A stretch of DNA of 9,664 nucleotides from an uncultured Ruminococcus sp. (GTDB lineage: Bacteria > Bacillota > Clostridia > Oscillospirales > Acutalibacteraceae): NCBI GenBank assembly GCA_902772755.1, contig CACYCD010000090.1, positions 1-9,664 of the forward strand, written 5' to 3'. The position numbers and the translations under genes were made by a program. The notes under the pieces were generated by a model. That model saw nothing but the letters and a program-made list of their open reading frames with translations, did not search any database and was not told where the DNA came from. This document shows, in pieces, positions 1-6,163 of this stretch. Each line of letters begins with the position of its first letter. The stretch's first letter is position 1.

Positions 1-29
1 GACGCTCTATCCGGCTGAGCTACGAAGAC
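1..29 (-). tRNA. 5' part of a tRNA gene (probably tRNA-Arg), cut by the window edge
   Basis: Read on the minus strand from 29 downwards, this is the acceptor 5' strand GTCTTCG, then TA, the D-arm GCTC-AGCCGGATA-GAGC and the first bases of the anticodon stem (GTC). The anticodon and the whole 3' half lie outside the window, so its identity cannot be read. The 5' half matches the neighbouring tRNA-Arg(CCT) fragment except for one D-loop base (CCGG against CAGG) and the divergent start of the anticodon stem, so another arginine tRNA is the best guess. It would be transcribed second, from the promoter at 152-180. Whether it is complete outside the window is unknown. Confidence 0.75.
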
Positions 30-66
30 GTGTATTAAATTTACGATTATTCTACCACATTACCAT

Positions 67-87
67 ACACTTTTCAACCAAAAGTGT
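67..87. repeat. Perfect 8-bp hairpin near the tRNA break
   Basis: ACACTTTT (67-74) and AAAAGTGT (80-87) are perfect inverted repeats around the 5-nt loop CAACC. There is no T-tract after it in the minus direction, so it is not a typical terminator of the truncated tRNA. It sits between the two tRNA units and next to the palindrome at 88-99. Confidence 0.7.
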
Positions 88-99
88 TTGTTGCAACAA
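88..99. repeat. 12-bp perfect palindrome next to the tRNA break
   Basis: TTGTTGCAACAA is self-complementary and starts four bases beyond the last tRNA-like base (104). Together with the hairpin at 67-87 it makes a dense patch of dyad symmetry exactly where the tRNA-Arg is cut. It could be a recombinase or regulator site. That is inference from position only. Confidence 0.65.
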
Positions 100-103
100 T
101 TTC

Positions 104-142
104 TTAGGAGGCGAACGCTCTATCCTGCTGAGCTACGAAGAC
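104..142 (-). pseudogene. Truncated tRNA-Arg(CCT): 5' half only
   Basis: Read on the minus strand from 142, the sequence is a good tRNA 5' half: acceptor strand GTCTTCG, D-arm GCTC-AGCAGGATA-GAGC, anticodon stem TTCGC and loop CTCCTAA, giving anticodon CCT at 108-106. The 3' side of the anticodon stem should be GCGAA, but the sequence continues GAAATTGTTGC. No variable loop, T-arm or acceptor 3' strand follows before the next tRNA 5' end at 29. The gene is therefore broken immediately after the anticodon loop and cannot give a functional tRNA. Its promoter at 152-180 is intact. Possible origins are a recombination or integration scar, a partial tandem duplication, or an assembly join. A group I intron is unlikely because no 3' exon follows. 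Confidence 0.75.
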
Positions 143-151
143 ATCTTTGTT

Positions 152-180
152 ATTATAGCACAGGCAGAAGAATATTTCAA
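152..180 (-). promoter_or_regulatory. Sigma-A promoter for the tRNA unit
   Basis: On the minus strand the -35 TTGAAA (180-175) and the -10 TATAAT (157-152) are separated by 17 bp. The -10 is preceded by TGC, giving an extended -10 element. The expected transcription start is about 3-5 bases before the tRNA 5' end at 142, typical of a tRNA promoter. It would now drive the truncated tRNA-Arg and the tRNA leaving the window at the left. Confidence 0.8.
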
Positions 181-200
181 GATTTTTTTAAAAAAATCTT
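179..200. repeat. 22-bp A/T-rich perfect palindrome between divergent promoters
   Basis: AAGA, a run of seven T, a run of seven A, then TCTT: a perfect palindrome with no loop, centred at 189/190. It touches the -35 of the tRNA promoter (175-180) and the possible -35 of the downstream gene (199-204). It may act as a shared UP-element-like or bent A/T tract, or as a simple hairpin. The sequence does not decide this. Confidence 0.6.
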
Positions 201-227
201 TTCAAATCTGTTTTTCAAATGTATAAT
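199..227 (+). promoter_or_regulatory. Promoter for the Lgt-like gene
   Basis: A consensus -10 TATAAT lies at 222-227. Seventeen bases upstream is TTTTCA (199-204), a 4/6 match to the -35 consensus. The predicted start near 234 leaves a leader of about 45 nt before the ATG at 280. The -10 is clear and the -35 weak. Confidence 0.55.
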
Positions 228-279
228 GGGTTTACGGGTATCTTTGAATAACGTATTGGTGCTTTTATTTGAGGTGGGT

Positions 280-1059
280 ATGTATCCTTATATTGAATTG
301 TTTGGTCGGGTGATTCCGTCTTACGGGCTGATGGGCGGAGTTGGATTTTGTCTGGGGCTGTTTTATATTTTGCTGTTCAGCAGGAGGTTTGGGCTTCGTT
401 GTGATGACGGTGTATACATCTTCACTTGGGGTTCCGTGGGAGCTTTGCTTGGTGCAAAGCTGTTGTATCTGCTGGTCTCTTTTTCTGAGCTGATAAAGGA
501 TCTTCCGCTTATTTTTGATAATTTTCCGCTGTTTTTTGCAAAATACTTTTCCGGAGGCATGGTGTTTTACGGTGGGTTGCTGGGGGGTATCGCAGGTGCT
601 TTGCTTGCGACACGGTATTTTCGTCTGTCGCTGAAGGCTCATTTTCCTGTGCTGGTCCCTGCTCTGATAATTTTCAGTGCGGTGGGGCGTGTCGGTTGTT
701 TTCTGACGGGGTGCTGTTACGGTATTCCCACTTCTTCTGCTTTGGGTGTGCATTATCCCGTGGGCGGAATTGCTCCTGCCGGTGTTTCCTTGTTGCCTGT
801 TCAACTGTTCGAGGCGGCTGCCGATTTGCTTCTGCTTGCAGTGATCGTTTTTATGAGCCACAGTGATAAGCTGTGTGACATACTGCTCCCTGTGTATATC
901 ACCCTGTATGCAGTGATACGCTTTGTTTTGGAGTTTTTCAGGGGGGATTTGGTTCGAGGGGTATTTTTCGGTCTGTCAACCTCTCAGTGGATAAGCCTTG
1001 CAGCTTTTCTGTTTGGCATAATTTCAATTATCAAAATAAAAAAATCCTTCAACCGCTGA
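280..1059 (+). CDS. lgt: Lgt-like prolipoprotein diacylglyceryl transferase family membrane protein (divergent)
   Basis: 259 aa starting MYPYIELFG. The frame is open from 88, but that upstream part overlaps the tRNA and promoter sequence. ATG 280 has a GAGGTGG ribosome site (271-277) and gives the normal family N-terminus. Lgt transfers diacylglycerol from phosphatidylglycerol to the lipobox cysteine of prolipoproteins, in the cytoplasmic membrane. Several hydrophobic spans are visible (about 15-35, 45-66, 96-112, 122-143, 176-193, 200-218, 235-252). Family landmarks are SYGLM (14-18), GGMVFYGGL (92-100), GRVGCFLTGCCYG (136-148), PVQLFE (173-178) and RFVLEFFRGD (214-223). Two canonical positions differ: the His of FHGGL (E. 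coli His103) is Tyr97, and the Asn of GRxGNF (Asn146) is Cys140; a CCYG motif (145-148) replaces NGExxG. Family membership is firm, but the enzymatic role is uncertain. It is convergent with birA. Confidence 0.8.
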   Translation: MYPYIELFGRVIPSYGLMGGVGFCLGLFYILLFSRRFGLRCDDGVYIFTWGSVGALLGAKLLYLLVSFSELIKDLPLIFDNFPLFFAKYFSGGMVFYGGLLGGIAGALLATRYFRLSLKAHFPVLVPALIIFSAVGRVGCFLTGCCYGIPTSSALGVHYPVGGIAPAGVSLLPVQLFEAAADLLLLAVIVFMSHSDKLCDILLPVYITLYAVIRFVLEFFRGDLVRGVFFGLSTSQWISLAAFLFGIISIIKIKKSFNR

Positions 1060-1078
1060 TCTGCTGTTAAAGGATTTT
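1041..1078. terminator. Bidirectional terminator between the Lgt-like gene and birA
   Basis: AAAATCCTT (1041-1049) pairs with AAGGATTTT (1070-1078). The 20-nt loop can extend the stem with AAC/GTT and GC/GC pairs and contains the TGA stop of the Lgt-like gene (1057-1059). On the minus strand the stem is followed by a T-rich run (complement of 1033-1040), giving a strong terminator for coaX-birA. On the plus strand it ends in TTTTGTTTTC, also suitable. One element therefore serves both convergent units. Confidence 0.8.
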
Positions 1079-1082
1079 GTTT

Positions 1083-2054
1083 TCAATATATACCCTGAAC
1101 TGTGACTTCACCGCTGAACACTTTTTCCTCGGTTCCGTCCTCCAGTGTTACTATAAGCTCGCCGTCGGTGCTTATATCTGTGGCTTTGGCAATTATTTCT
1201 TCGTTATCTCTGTAGAAGGTAATGGTTTTGTCAAGAGTTGCACAGGCATCTTTGTAGAGCTTCATATATCTGTTGTTGAAGCGATAGCCGCATTTGTTGA
1301 ATATCTTTTCCATCTTGGTCAGGATATCCGCAAGCAGCTTGCTTTTGTTGACGAGCTTGTCGGTTTCCATCGCACAGGAGGTAGCCTTGTATGCGATCTC
1401 GCTGGGGAAGCTTTTGTTAAGCACATTTATGCCTATTCCGACAACAATGTATTTTATGCGGTCGTCCTCACAGCTCATTTCTGTCAGTATTCCGCAGATC
1501 TTCTTGTTCTTGACAATAACATCATTAGGCCATTTGATAGTGGTTTGAAATTCACCCGAGAAATACTCGTTCATTGCCCTTGACACTATCATACCGCACA
1601 GCGGAGTTATCGCCCCTGCTTCCCGTGGGGTGATGTCGGGTCTGAGCAGGATAGAGAAGCACAGGTTATCGTCCATATTGCCTTCCCATACTCTGCCAAG
1701 TCTGCCCTTGCCCTCTGTTTGCATTCTTGCGGTGACAACGGTTCCGGTAGGCAGACTGTCGGCAAGATTTTTGAGATATGTATTTGTGCTGTCAACGGAG
1801 TTCAGGATAATAATATTATGACCAAATTCCTTGGTTCTGAGATAGCTTTTCATCTCGGTTTCGTTTACTATTTCGGGGGAGGACACAAGTCTGTATCCCT
1901 TGTTGGTCACGGATTCGATATTGTATCCTTCTGCTTTGAGATTTTTTATAGTTTTCCATACTGCCGTTCGGCTCACGCCGAAAAACTGACTTAGCTGCTG
2001 ACCGCTGACGTAGCCGTCTGCACCCTTCAATACGTGAATGATTTTTTCTTTCAT
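1083..2054 (-). CDS. birA: Bifunctional biotin-[acetyl-CoA-carboxylase] ligase / biotin repressor BirA
   Basis: 323 aa, the usual length for the bifunctional type. It activates biotin with ATP to biotinyl-AMP and transfers it to the carrier lysine of biotin-dependent carboxylases, in the cytoplasm. Residues 1-55 are a winged helix-turn-helix (VSGQQLSQFFGVSRTAVWK, then NKGYRL), so DNA binding is likely. The catalytic domain shows DSTNTYLK (88-95), the biotinyl-AMP loop GKGRLGR (115-121; usually GRGRxGR, with Lys for the first Arg), KWPNDV (174-179), KICGIL (185-190) and GIGINV (206-211). A C-terminal SH3-like domain follows (about 272-323, with DGTEEKVFSGEV). The start at 2054 has an AGAGGA ribosome site (2064-2059) and lies 12 nt after the coaX stop, so the two genes form one operon. 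No canonical BirA operator was recognised in the window. Confidence 0.93.
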   Translation of the reverse strand: MKEKIIHVLKGADGYVSGQQLSQFFGVSRTAVWKTIKNLKAEGYNIESVTNKGYRLVSSPEIVNETEMKSYLRTKEFGHNIIILNSVDSTNTYLKNLADSLPTGTVVTARMQTEGKGRLGRVWEGNMDDNLCFSILLRPDITPREAGAITPLCGMIVSRAMNEYFSGEFQTTIKWPNDVIVKNKKICGILTEMSCEDDRIKYIVVGIGINVLNKSFPSEIAYKATSCAMETDKLVNKSKLLADILTKMEKIFNKCGYRFNNRYMKLYKDACATLDKTITFYRDNEEIIAKATDISTDGELIVTLEDGTEEKVFSGEVTVQGIY

Positions 2055-2066
2055 TTTTTCCTCTGT

Positions 2067-2834
2067 TTATGTTCTGTTTTTCTTATATATAATGTTTAGA
2101 CCGTCCAGCAGGAGATCGCCGTCATAGATAACACTGCGTTTGCAGACGGAAGCTATAACTTCGGAATTTCCTCCGGTGGCAATAACGGTGACGCTTTCAC
2201 CGAGTTCTTCTTCCACTCTTTCAATAAGACCGTCTATCATAGCGGCTGTGCCGTAGACAGCACCGCTTTTCATACAGTCGATAGTATTTGTTCCTATGAC
2301 CTTAGACGGCTTATCGAGGCTTATCTTAGGCAATTGGCTGGTGCGAGAGGAGAGTGCATCCTGACTTATTCCAACACCGGGGATTATCAATCCGCCGAGG
2401 TAACAGCGGTTTTTGTCTATTACCGAAACCGTGGTGGCAGTTCCCATATCGAGGATAACGCAGGGGAGGGGATACTTTTCGATTGCGGCAACGGCATCTA
2501 CCGCCTGATCTGAGCCAAGCTGTGCAGGATTGTCGATCTTGATATTAAGACCGGTTTTTACTCCCGGTCCCACAACAATGGGGGAGCAGCCTGTCAGCCG
2601 AGTTACCGCCATGCAGATCGGCTGTGTCACGGGAGGTACGACAGAGGAGATTATCACTCCGTCAATATTTGCAGGGGTTATGCCGTTCATTGACAATATC
2701 CCATTGAACAGCAGGGCATATTCGTCAGAGGTTTTGAGCTTATCCGTTGCCAGTCTGCCTGTAAAAATTATGCTGTCGTTTTCGATAGTTCCTATAACGA
2801 TATTGGTATTTCCGATATCAAGTGCAAGTATCAT
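2067..2834 (-). CDS. coaX: Type III pantothenate kinase
   Basis: 255 aa, normal for CoaX. It phosphorylates pantothenate to 4'-phosphopantothenate, the first step of coenzyme A synthesis; the type III enzyme is known for insensitivity to CoA feedback and for needing a monovalent cation. It has the ASKHA fold: phosphate-binding DIGNTN (6-11), SSVVPP (63-68), the family signature GPGVKTGLNI (89-98), NPAQLGSDQ (102-110) with the expected catalytic Asp109, and DMGTATT (129-135), then GGLIIPG (147-153) and TGGNSE (220-225). The position after Asp109, often Arg in GADR, is Gln here. The start has GTGAGGA (2847-2841) six bases upstream. It is first in an operon with birA and divergent from coaBC, which acts in the same pathway. 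Confidence 0.95.
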   Translation of the reverse strand: MILALDIGNTNIVIGTIENDSIIFTGRLATDKLKTSDEYALLFNGILSMNGITPANIDGVIISSVVPPVTQPICMAVTRLTGCSPIVVGPGVKTGLNIKIDNPAQLGSDQAVDAVAAIEKYPLPCVILDMGTATTVSVIDKNRCYLGGLIIPGVGISQDALSSRTSQLPKISLDKPSKVIGTNTIDCMKSGAVYGTAAMIDGLIERVEEELGESVTVIATGGNSEVIASVCKRSVIYDGDLLLDGLNIIYKKNRT

Positions 2835-2882
2835 TGTTATTCCTCACTTTATTTTGGGGTGTTCTGTAGATGTTCCTCTACT

Positions 2883-2911
2883 ATTATGCAACATTTTTTT
2901 AATAAAATCAA
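2883..2911 (-). promoter_or_regulatory. Promoter of the coaX-birA operon
   Basis: On the minus strand the -35 TTGATT (2911-2906) is followed after 17 bp by the -10 CATAAT (2888-2883). The predicted start is near 2876, giving a leader of about 40 nt before the coaX ATG. It faces away from the coaBC promoter, with about 50 bp between the two -35 boxes. Confidence 0.7.
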
Positions 2912-2944
2912 GTGGTTTGGTAAAATTTTTACATTTTTAATTTC

Positions 2945-2959
2945 CTTTGTATAACAAAG
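2945..2959. repeat. Inverted repeat between the divergent coaX and coaBC promoters
   Basis: CTTTGT-ATA-ACAAAG has perfect 6-bp arms. It ends two bases before the coaBC -35 box and lies upstream of the coaX promoter. Its location suits an operator for a repressor or activator of CoA genes, but no known binding motif was recognised. The nearby GTAAAA-T-TTTTAC (2920-2932) is a second A/T-rich dyad. Confidence 0.4.
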
Positions 2960-2961
2960 TA

Positions 2962-2989
2962 TTGATTTTTCGGGGATATTTGGTATAAT
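2962..2989 (+). promoter_or_regulatory. Promoter of coaBC
   Basis: The -35 TTGATT (2962-2967) and the -10 TATAAT (2984-2989) are 16 bp apart. TGG just before the -10 gives an extended -10 element. The start is expected near 2996, which makes a very short leader of about 16 nt containing the AGAGAGGTG ribosome site (2998-3006) in front of the ATG at 3012. Confidence 0.78.
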
Positions 2990-3011
2990 CAAAAATGAGA
3001 GAGGTGTCTTT

Positions 3012-4211
3012 ATGTACAGAAAGAATATAGTTATCGGTGTGACTGGCGGAATAGCTGCTTATAAAATTCCTAATCTTGTTTCAATGCTTGTAAAGTCGGG
3101 CTTTGGTGTTGATGTAATAATGACAAAGAATGCACTCAACTTTATCACGCCAAATACCTTTGAGGCGTTGACAAAACGCAGGTGCATTATTGATACCTTT
3201 GACAGGAGCTTCAGCTTTGAGGTGGAGCATATCGGCATTGCGGACAAGGCTGATTATTTTATGATAGCTCCCTGCACGGCAAATGTGATAGGGAAGATCG
3301 CCAACGGTATTGCCGATGATATGCTCACCACAACTGTTATGGCAGCACGGTGCAAGCGTGTCATTGTGCCTGCTATGAATACAAATATGTATGAAAACAG
3401 CATAGTGCAGGAAAATCTTGCCAAGCTCCGTAGACACGGATATGAGATAATTGAGCCTGCCTGTGGCAGACTTGCCTGTGGCAGCGTTGGCAGGGGAAAG
3501 CTCCCTGAGCCGTCGGAGCTGTTTGAATACATTCAGCGTGACTGCCTCTATAAAAAGGATATGCAGGGCTTGAGGGTGCTTGTTACCGCAGGTCCCACAA
3601 TGGAAAGGATAGATCCCGTTAGGTTTATCAGCAATCATTCTACCGGAAAGATGGGTTATGCAATTGCAAAAAATGCAATGCTTCGTGGGGCAGAGGTCAC
3701 TCTAATCAGCGGAAAGACCGCTTTGCCTGCCGTACCCTTTGTCAATATGGTCAATGTTGTGTCGGCTGAGGATATGTTCAATGCCGTGGCAGAGCATTTT
3801 CCGAAGGCGGATATAGTGGTTAAAGCTGCAGCTGTCGCAGATTTTACGCCCGACAGCGTGAGTGACGAAAAAATCAAAAAATCAAACGGTGGTATGGACG
3901 TCATAAAAATGAAGCCCACTAGGGATATTTTGGCATATATCGGGCAAAACAGGAGAGAGGGGCAGTATATCTGCGGTTTCTCAATGGAAACGGAAAACCT
4001 TCTTGACAATTCCGAAGCCAAGCTTCAAAAAAAGAATGTGGATATGATAGTCGCCAACAGCCTTAGAACCGAGGGAGCAGGATTTGGCACGGATACCAAT
4101 GTTGTTACAATAATAACTAAAAACGGTGCGGAGAGCCTGCCTGTAATGAGCAAGGCTGAGGTGGCAGGAGAAATATTTGATAAAATTTTGTCGAAAAAGT
4201 CAGGCGAATAA
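3012..4211 (+). CDS. coaBC: Bifunctional phosphopantothenoylcysteine decarboxylase / phosphopantothenate-cysteine ligase
   Basis: 399 aa, full length. The two domains convert 4'-phosphopantothenate plus cysteine to 4'-phosphopantetheine (steps 2 and 3 of CoA synthesis). The CoaC flavoprotein half (about 1-180) has GVTGGIAAYK (9-18), the catalytic His in VEHIG (His73), APCTANVIGKIANG (86-99; a variant of the usual PxTANT segment), PAMNTNMYEN (120-129) and the flap cysteine in GRLACGSVGRGK (Cys156). The CoaB half (about 186-399) has VTAGPTMERIDPVRF (191-205), SNHSTGKMG (207-215), KAAAVADF (271-278), KIKK (287-290) and GFSMETEN (322-329; often GFAAETEN). ATG 3012 has AGAGAGGTG in front. It stands alone, divergent from coaX; no clear terminator follows. 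Confidence 0.95.
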   Translation: MYRKNIVIGVTGGIAAYKIPNLVSMLVKSGFGVDVIMTKNALNFITPNTFEALTKRRCIIDTFDRSFSFEVEHIGIADKADYFMIAPCTANVIGKIANGIADDMLTTTVMAARCKRVIVPAMNTNMYENSIVQENLAKLRRHGYEIIEPACGRLACGSVGRGKLPEPSELFEYIQRDCLYKKDMQGLRVLVTAGPTMERIDPVRFISNHSTGKMGYAIAKNAMLRGAEVTLISGKTALPAVPFVNMVNVVSAEDMFNAVAEHFPKADIVVKAAAVADFTPDSVSDEKIKKSNGGMDVIKMKPTRDILAYIGQNRREGQYICGFSMETENLLDNSEAKLQKKNVDMIVANSLRTEGAGFGTDTNVVTIITKNGAESLPVMSKAEVAGEIFDKILSKKSGE

Positions 4212-4304
4212 TGCGGTAAAATTATAGAAAGCGGATAATTTGAGAATTTACCGATGAAAAACGGCAGTATATTTCCTTTTCAGAATTTTATAAAAAACCT
4301 GTTG

Positions 4305-4313
4305 TGCTATTAT
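4305..4313 (+). promoter_or_regulatory. Possible extended -10 promoter of the transketolase operon
   Basis: TGC followed by TATTAT (4308-4313) is an extended -10 element about 45 bp before the ATG at 4358. No good -35 is seen 16-18 bp upstream. The coaBC-transketolase gap (4212-4357) otherwise holds a weak stem CGGTAAA (4214-4220) / TTTACCG (4247-4253) with a 26-nt loop and no T-tract, so partial read-through from coaBC is possible. Confidence 0.4.
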
Positions 4314-4357
4314 AGTATTGCTTGCAGATAATATCAGTTTATTTCGGAGGCTAAGTA

Positions 4358-5200
4358 ATGGAAATCAGCGAAATCAAGCAGTTGCAGATAAATGCAACAA
4401 AGGCAAGAATGGGTGCTATTATCGGCACTTACAATGCTAAGTCGGGACATCCCGGAGGCTCGCTTTCCGCAGCGGATGTTTTTACTTATCTGTATTTCAA
4501 GGAGATGAATGTAGATCCCCAAAATCCCCATTGGGCTGACAGGGATCGTTTTGTGCTGTCAAAGGGTCACTGTGCACCGTCACTCTATGCGGTGCTGGCA
4601 ATGAAAGGATTTTTTGACTGGGACGAGCTTAACAGTCTCCGCCATGTAGGGGCTATGCTTCAGGGTCATCCCGATATGAAGGGTACTCCCGGTATTGATA
4701 TGAGTACAGGCTCGCTTGGTCAGGGCATTTCCACAGCCTGCGGAATGGCTCTGGCAGCTAAGATGGACAACAAGGACTATCGTGTTTATACTGTTCTCGG
4801 TGACGGTGAGTGCGAGGAGGGTCAGGTATGGGAGGCTGCGATGTTCGCCGCCAATCAAAAGCTTGACAACCTGCTTGTCATTGTAGATCAGAACGGTCTG
4901 CAAATAGACGGTCCCGTTGAAGAAGTCGGAGGAATAGAGCCTCTTGACAAAAAGTTTGAAGCCTTCGGCTTTAAGGTAATAAAGATAAACGGTCACAGCT
5001 TTGAACAGATTGAGCTTGCGTTCAATGAGGCTAAGACGGTCAAGGATAAGCCCACTGCCATTCTTATGAAAACCGTCAAGGGCAAGGGTGTCAGCTTTAT
5101 GGAAGATCAGGTCGGCTGGCACGGCAAGGCTACCAATGATGAAGAATATAAGCTTGCTATGGCTGAGCTTGAAGGTCAGCTCAAGGAACTGGAGGGTTAA
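4358..5200 (+). CDS. tkt: Transketolase, N-terminal (thiamine diphosphate-binding) subunit
   Basis: 280 aa, the length of the N-terminal half of a split transketolase. With the next gene it forms the enzyme that moves two-carbon units between sugar phosphates in the non-oxidative pentose phosphate pathway. It carries the cofactor diphosphate/metal half-site: SGHPGGSLSAAD (29-40), DRFVLSKGHCAPSLYA (63-78), GHPD (103-106), STGSLGQG (116-123), and the thiamine diphosphate motif GDGECEEGQVWEA (148-160) ending in VDQNGLQ (176-182), then GHSFEQ (212-217) and GKGVSFMED (242-250). The start is set by GGAGG (4346-4350) seven bases upstream. The stop is 5 nt before the next ATG, so the subunits are probably translationally coupled. 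Confidence 0.93.
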   Translation: MEISEIKQLQINATKARMGAIIGTYNAKSGHPGGSLSAADVFTYLYFKEMNVDPQNPHWADRDRFVLSKGHCAPSLYAVLAMKGFFDWDELNSLRHVGAMLQGHPDMKGTPGIDMSTGSLGQGISTACGMALAAKMDNKDYRVYTVLGDGECEEGQVWEAAMFAANQKLDNLLVIVDQNGLQIDGPVEEVGGIEPLDKKFEAFGFKVIKINGHSFEQIELAFNEAKTVKDKPTAILMKTVKGKGVSFMEDQVGWHGKATNDEEYKLAMAELEGQLKELEG

Positions 5201-5205
5201 GCATT

Positions 5206-6150
5206 ATGGCAGATAAGATCGTTAAGGCTACACGTGAGAGCTTCGGTGAGGCTCTGTGCGAGTTGGCAGAAACTGACAAGGATATAGTTGTGCTTGACGC
5301 CGACCTTTCGGCGGCAACAAAGACTTCTATTTTTGCAAAGAAATATCCCGAAAGATTTGTAAACTGCGGTATTGCAGAGGGCAATATGATCGGTGTTGCG
5401 GCAGGTCTGGCTGCTGCCGGCAAGAAGCCCGTGGCTGCTTCCTTCGCCATGTTTGCAACAGGCAGAGCATTTGAGCAGATCCGCAACTCAGTCGCATATC
5501 CCGGACTTAATGTTACGATCGCAGGCTCACACGCAGGTATTTCAACAGGTGAGGACGGAGCTACCCACCAGTGCATCGAGGATATCGGAATTATGAGAAC
5601 TATCCCCGGTATGACGGTGCTTAATCCTGCCGATCACTGGGAGATGAAGGCTGCTACCAAGGCTGCTCTTGAGTACGAGGGTCCTGTTTATATCAGGCTC
5701 GGCAGACTTGCAGTTGATTCCTTCAATGACCCCGAGAGCTACAGCTTTGAGCTTGGCAAGGGTATAACTCTGCACGAGGGCGATGATGTTACAGTCATAG
5801 CCACCGGTCTTGTGGTAAATGAGGCAAGAAAAGCTGTTGAAGCACTTGAAAGCGACGGTATCCACGCAAGGCTCATCAATATCCACACCATAAAACCCAT
5901 TGACAAGGATATCATTATCAAGGCTGCAAAAGAGACAGGCAAGATCATTACTGTTGAAGAACACAACGTTATCGGCGGACTTGCCGATGCAGTGTGCGAG
6001 GTGACCTCACAGTTCTGCCCTGTTCCCGTTACAAGAATAGGCGTGAATGACCGCTTCGGTTATTCCGGTCCTGCTTGGGAACTGCTGGAGATATTCGGTC
6101 TTACCGAAACAAACATCAAAAAAGTTATCACTCAGGTTGTAAACAGCTAA
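5206..6150 (+). CDS. tkt: Transketolase, C-terminal (pyrimidine-binding) subunit
   Basis: 314 aa, covering the pyrimidine-binding and C-terminal domains of transketolase; it completes the active site with the preceding subunit. Visible are the catalytic glutamate in CGIAEGNMIGVAAGLA (Glu58), FAMFATGRAFEQIR (80-93), GEDGATHQ (115-122), MTVLNPAD (136-143), GPVYIRLGR (159-167), and the C-terminal domain from about 190 with IHTIKPID (226-233) and VEEHNVIGGLADAV (250-263). The ribosome site GGAGGG lies in the last codons of the upstream gene. Sequence alone does not exclude a related split synthase such as 1-deoxyxylulose-5-phosphate synthase, but the SGHPGG and HCAPSLYA features of the partner favour transketolase. 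A terminator hairpin follows 13 bases after the stop. Confidence 0.92.
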   Translation: MADKIVKATRESFGEALCELAETDKDIVVLDADLSAATKTSIFAKKYPERFVNCGIAEGNMIGVAAGLAAAGKKPVAASFAMFATGRAFEQIRNSVAYPGLNVTIAGSHAGISTGEDGATHQCIEDIGIMRTIPGMTVLNPADHWEMKAATKAALEYEGPVYIRLGRLAVDSFNDPESYSFELGKGITLHEGDDVTVIATGLVVNEARKAVEALESDGIHARLINIHTIKPIDKDIIIKAAKETGKIITVEEHNVIGGLADAVCEVTSQFCPVPVTRIGVNDRFGYSGPAWELLEIFGLTETNIKKVITQVVNS

Positions 6151-6163
6151 AGAGTATCTCTAG

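Noticed and set aside
31..142. Group I intron in the anticodon loop of tRNA-Arg(CCT)
   Set aside because: Such introns exist in some bacteria at this tRNA, but the sequence to 31 contains no 3' exon (GCGAA stem, T-arm) and only about 75 nt separate it from the next tRNA start.
88..279. N-terminal extension of the Lgt-like reading frame back to 88
   Set aside because: It reads through the tRNA fragment and both promoters, is not family-like, and ATG 280 has a good GAGGTGG ribosome site and the expected N-terminus.
265..861. Minus-strand open frame opposite the Lgt-like gene
   Set aside because: Low-complexity Gln/Lys/Thr-rich translation with no recognisable domain, antisense to a clear membrane protein; a shadow frame.
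1077..1994. Plus-strand open frames opposite birA
   Set aside because: They lie antisense to a well-conserved BirA, lack ribosome sites and have no family features.
2500..2530. Gln in place of Arg after the catalytic Asp of CoaX (GSDQ against GADR) as a sign of inactivity
   Set aside because: Many clostridial CoaX proteins, as I recall them, vary at this position, and every other motif including the catalytic Asp is present.
2060..3011. A BirA operator (paired TTGT-AAC half-sites) in the coaX/coaBC region
   Set aside because: The only TTGT-like dyad (2945-2959) has a 3-bp spacer, not the 14-16 bp spacing of known BirA sites.
3081..4021. Minus-strand open frames opposite coaBC
   Set aside because: Shadows of a fully motif-supported CoaBC; no independent support.
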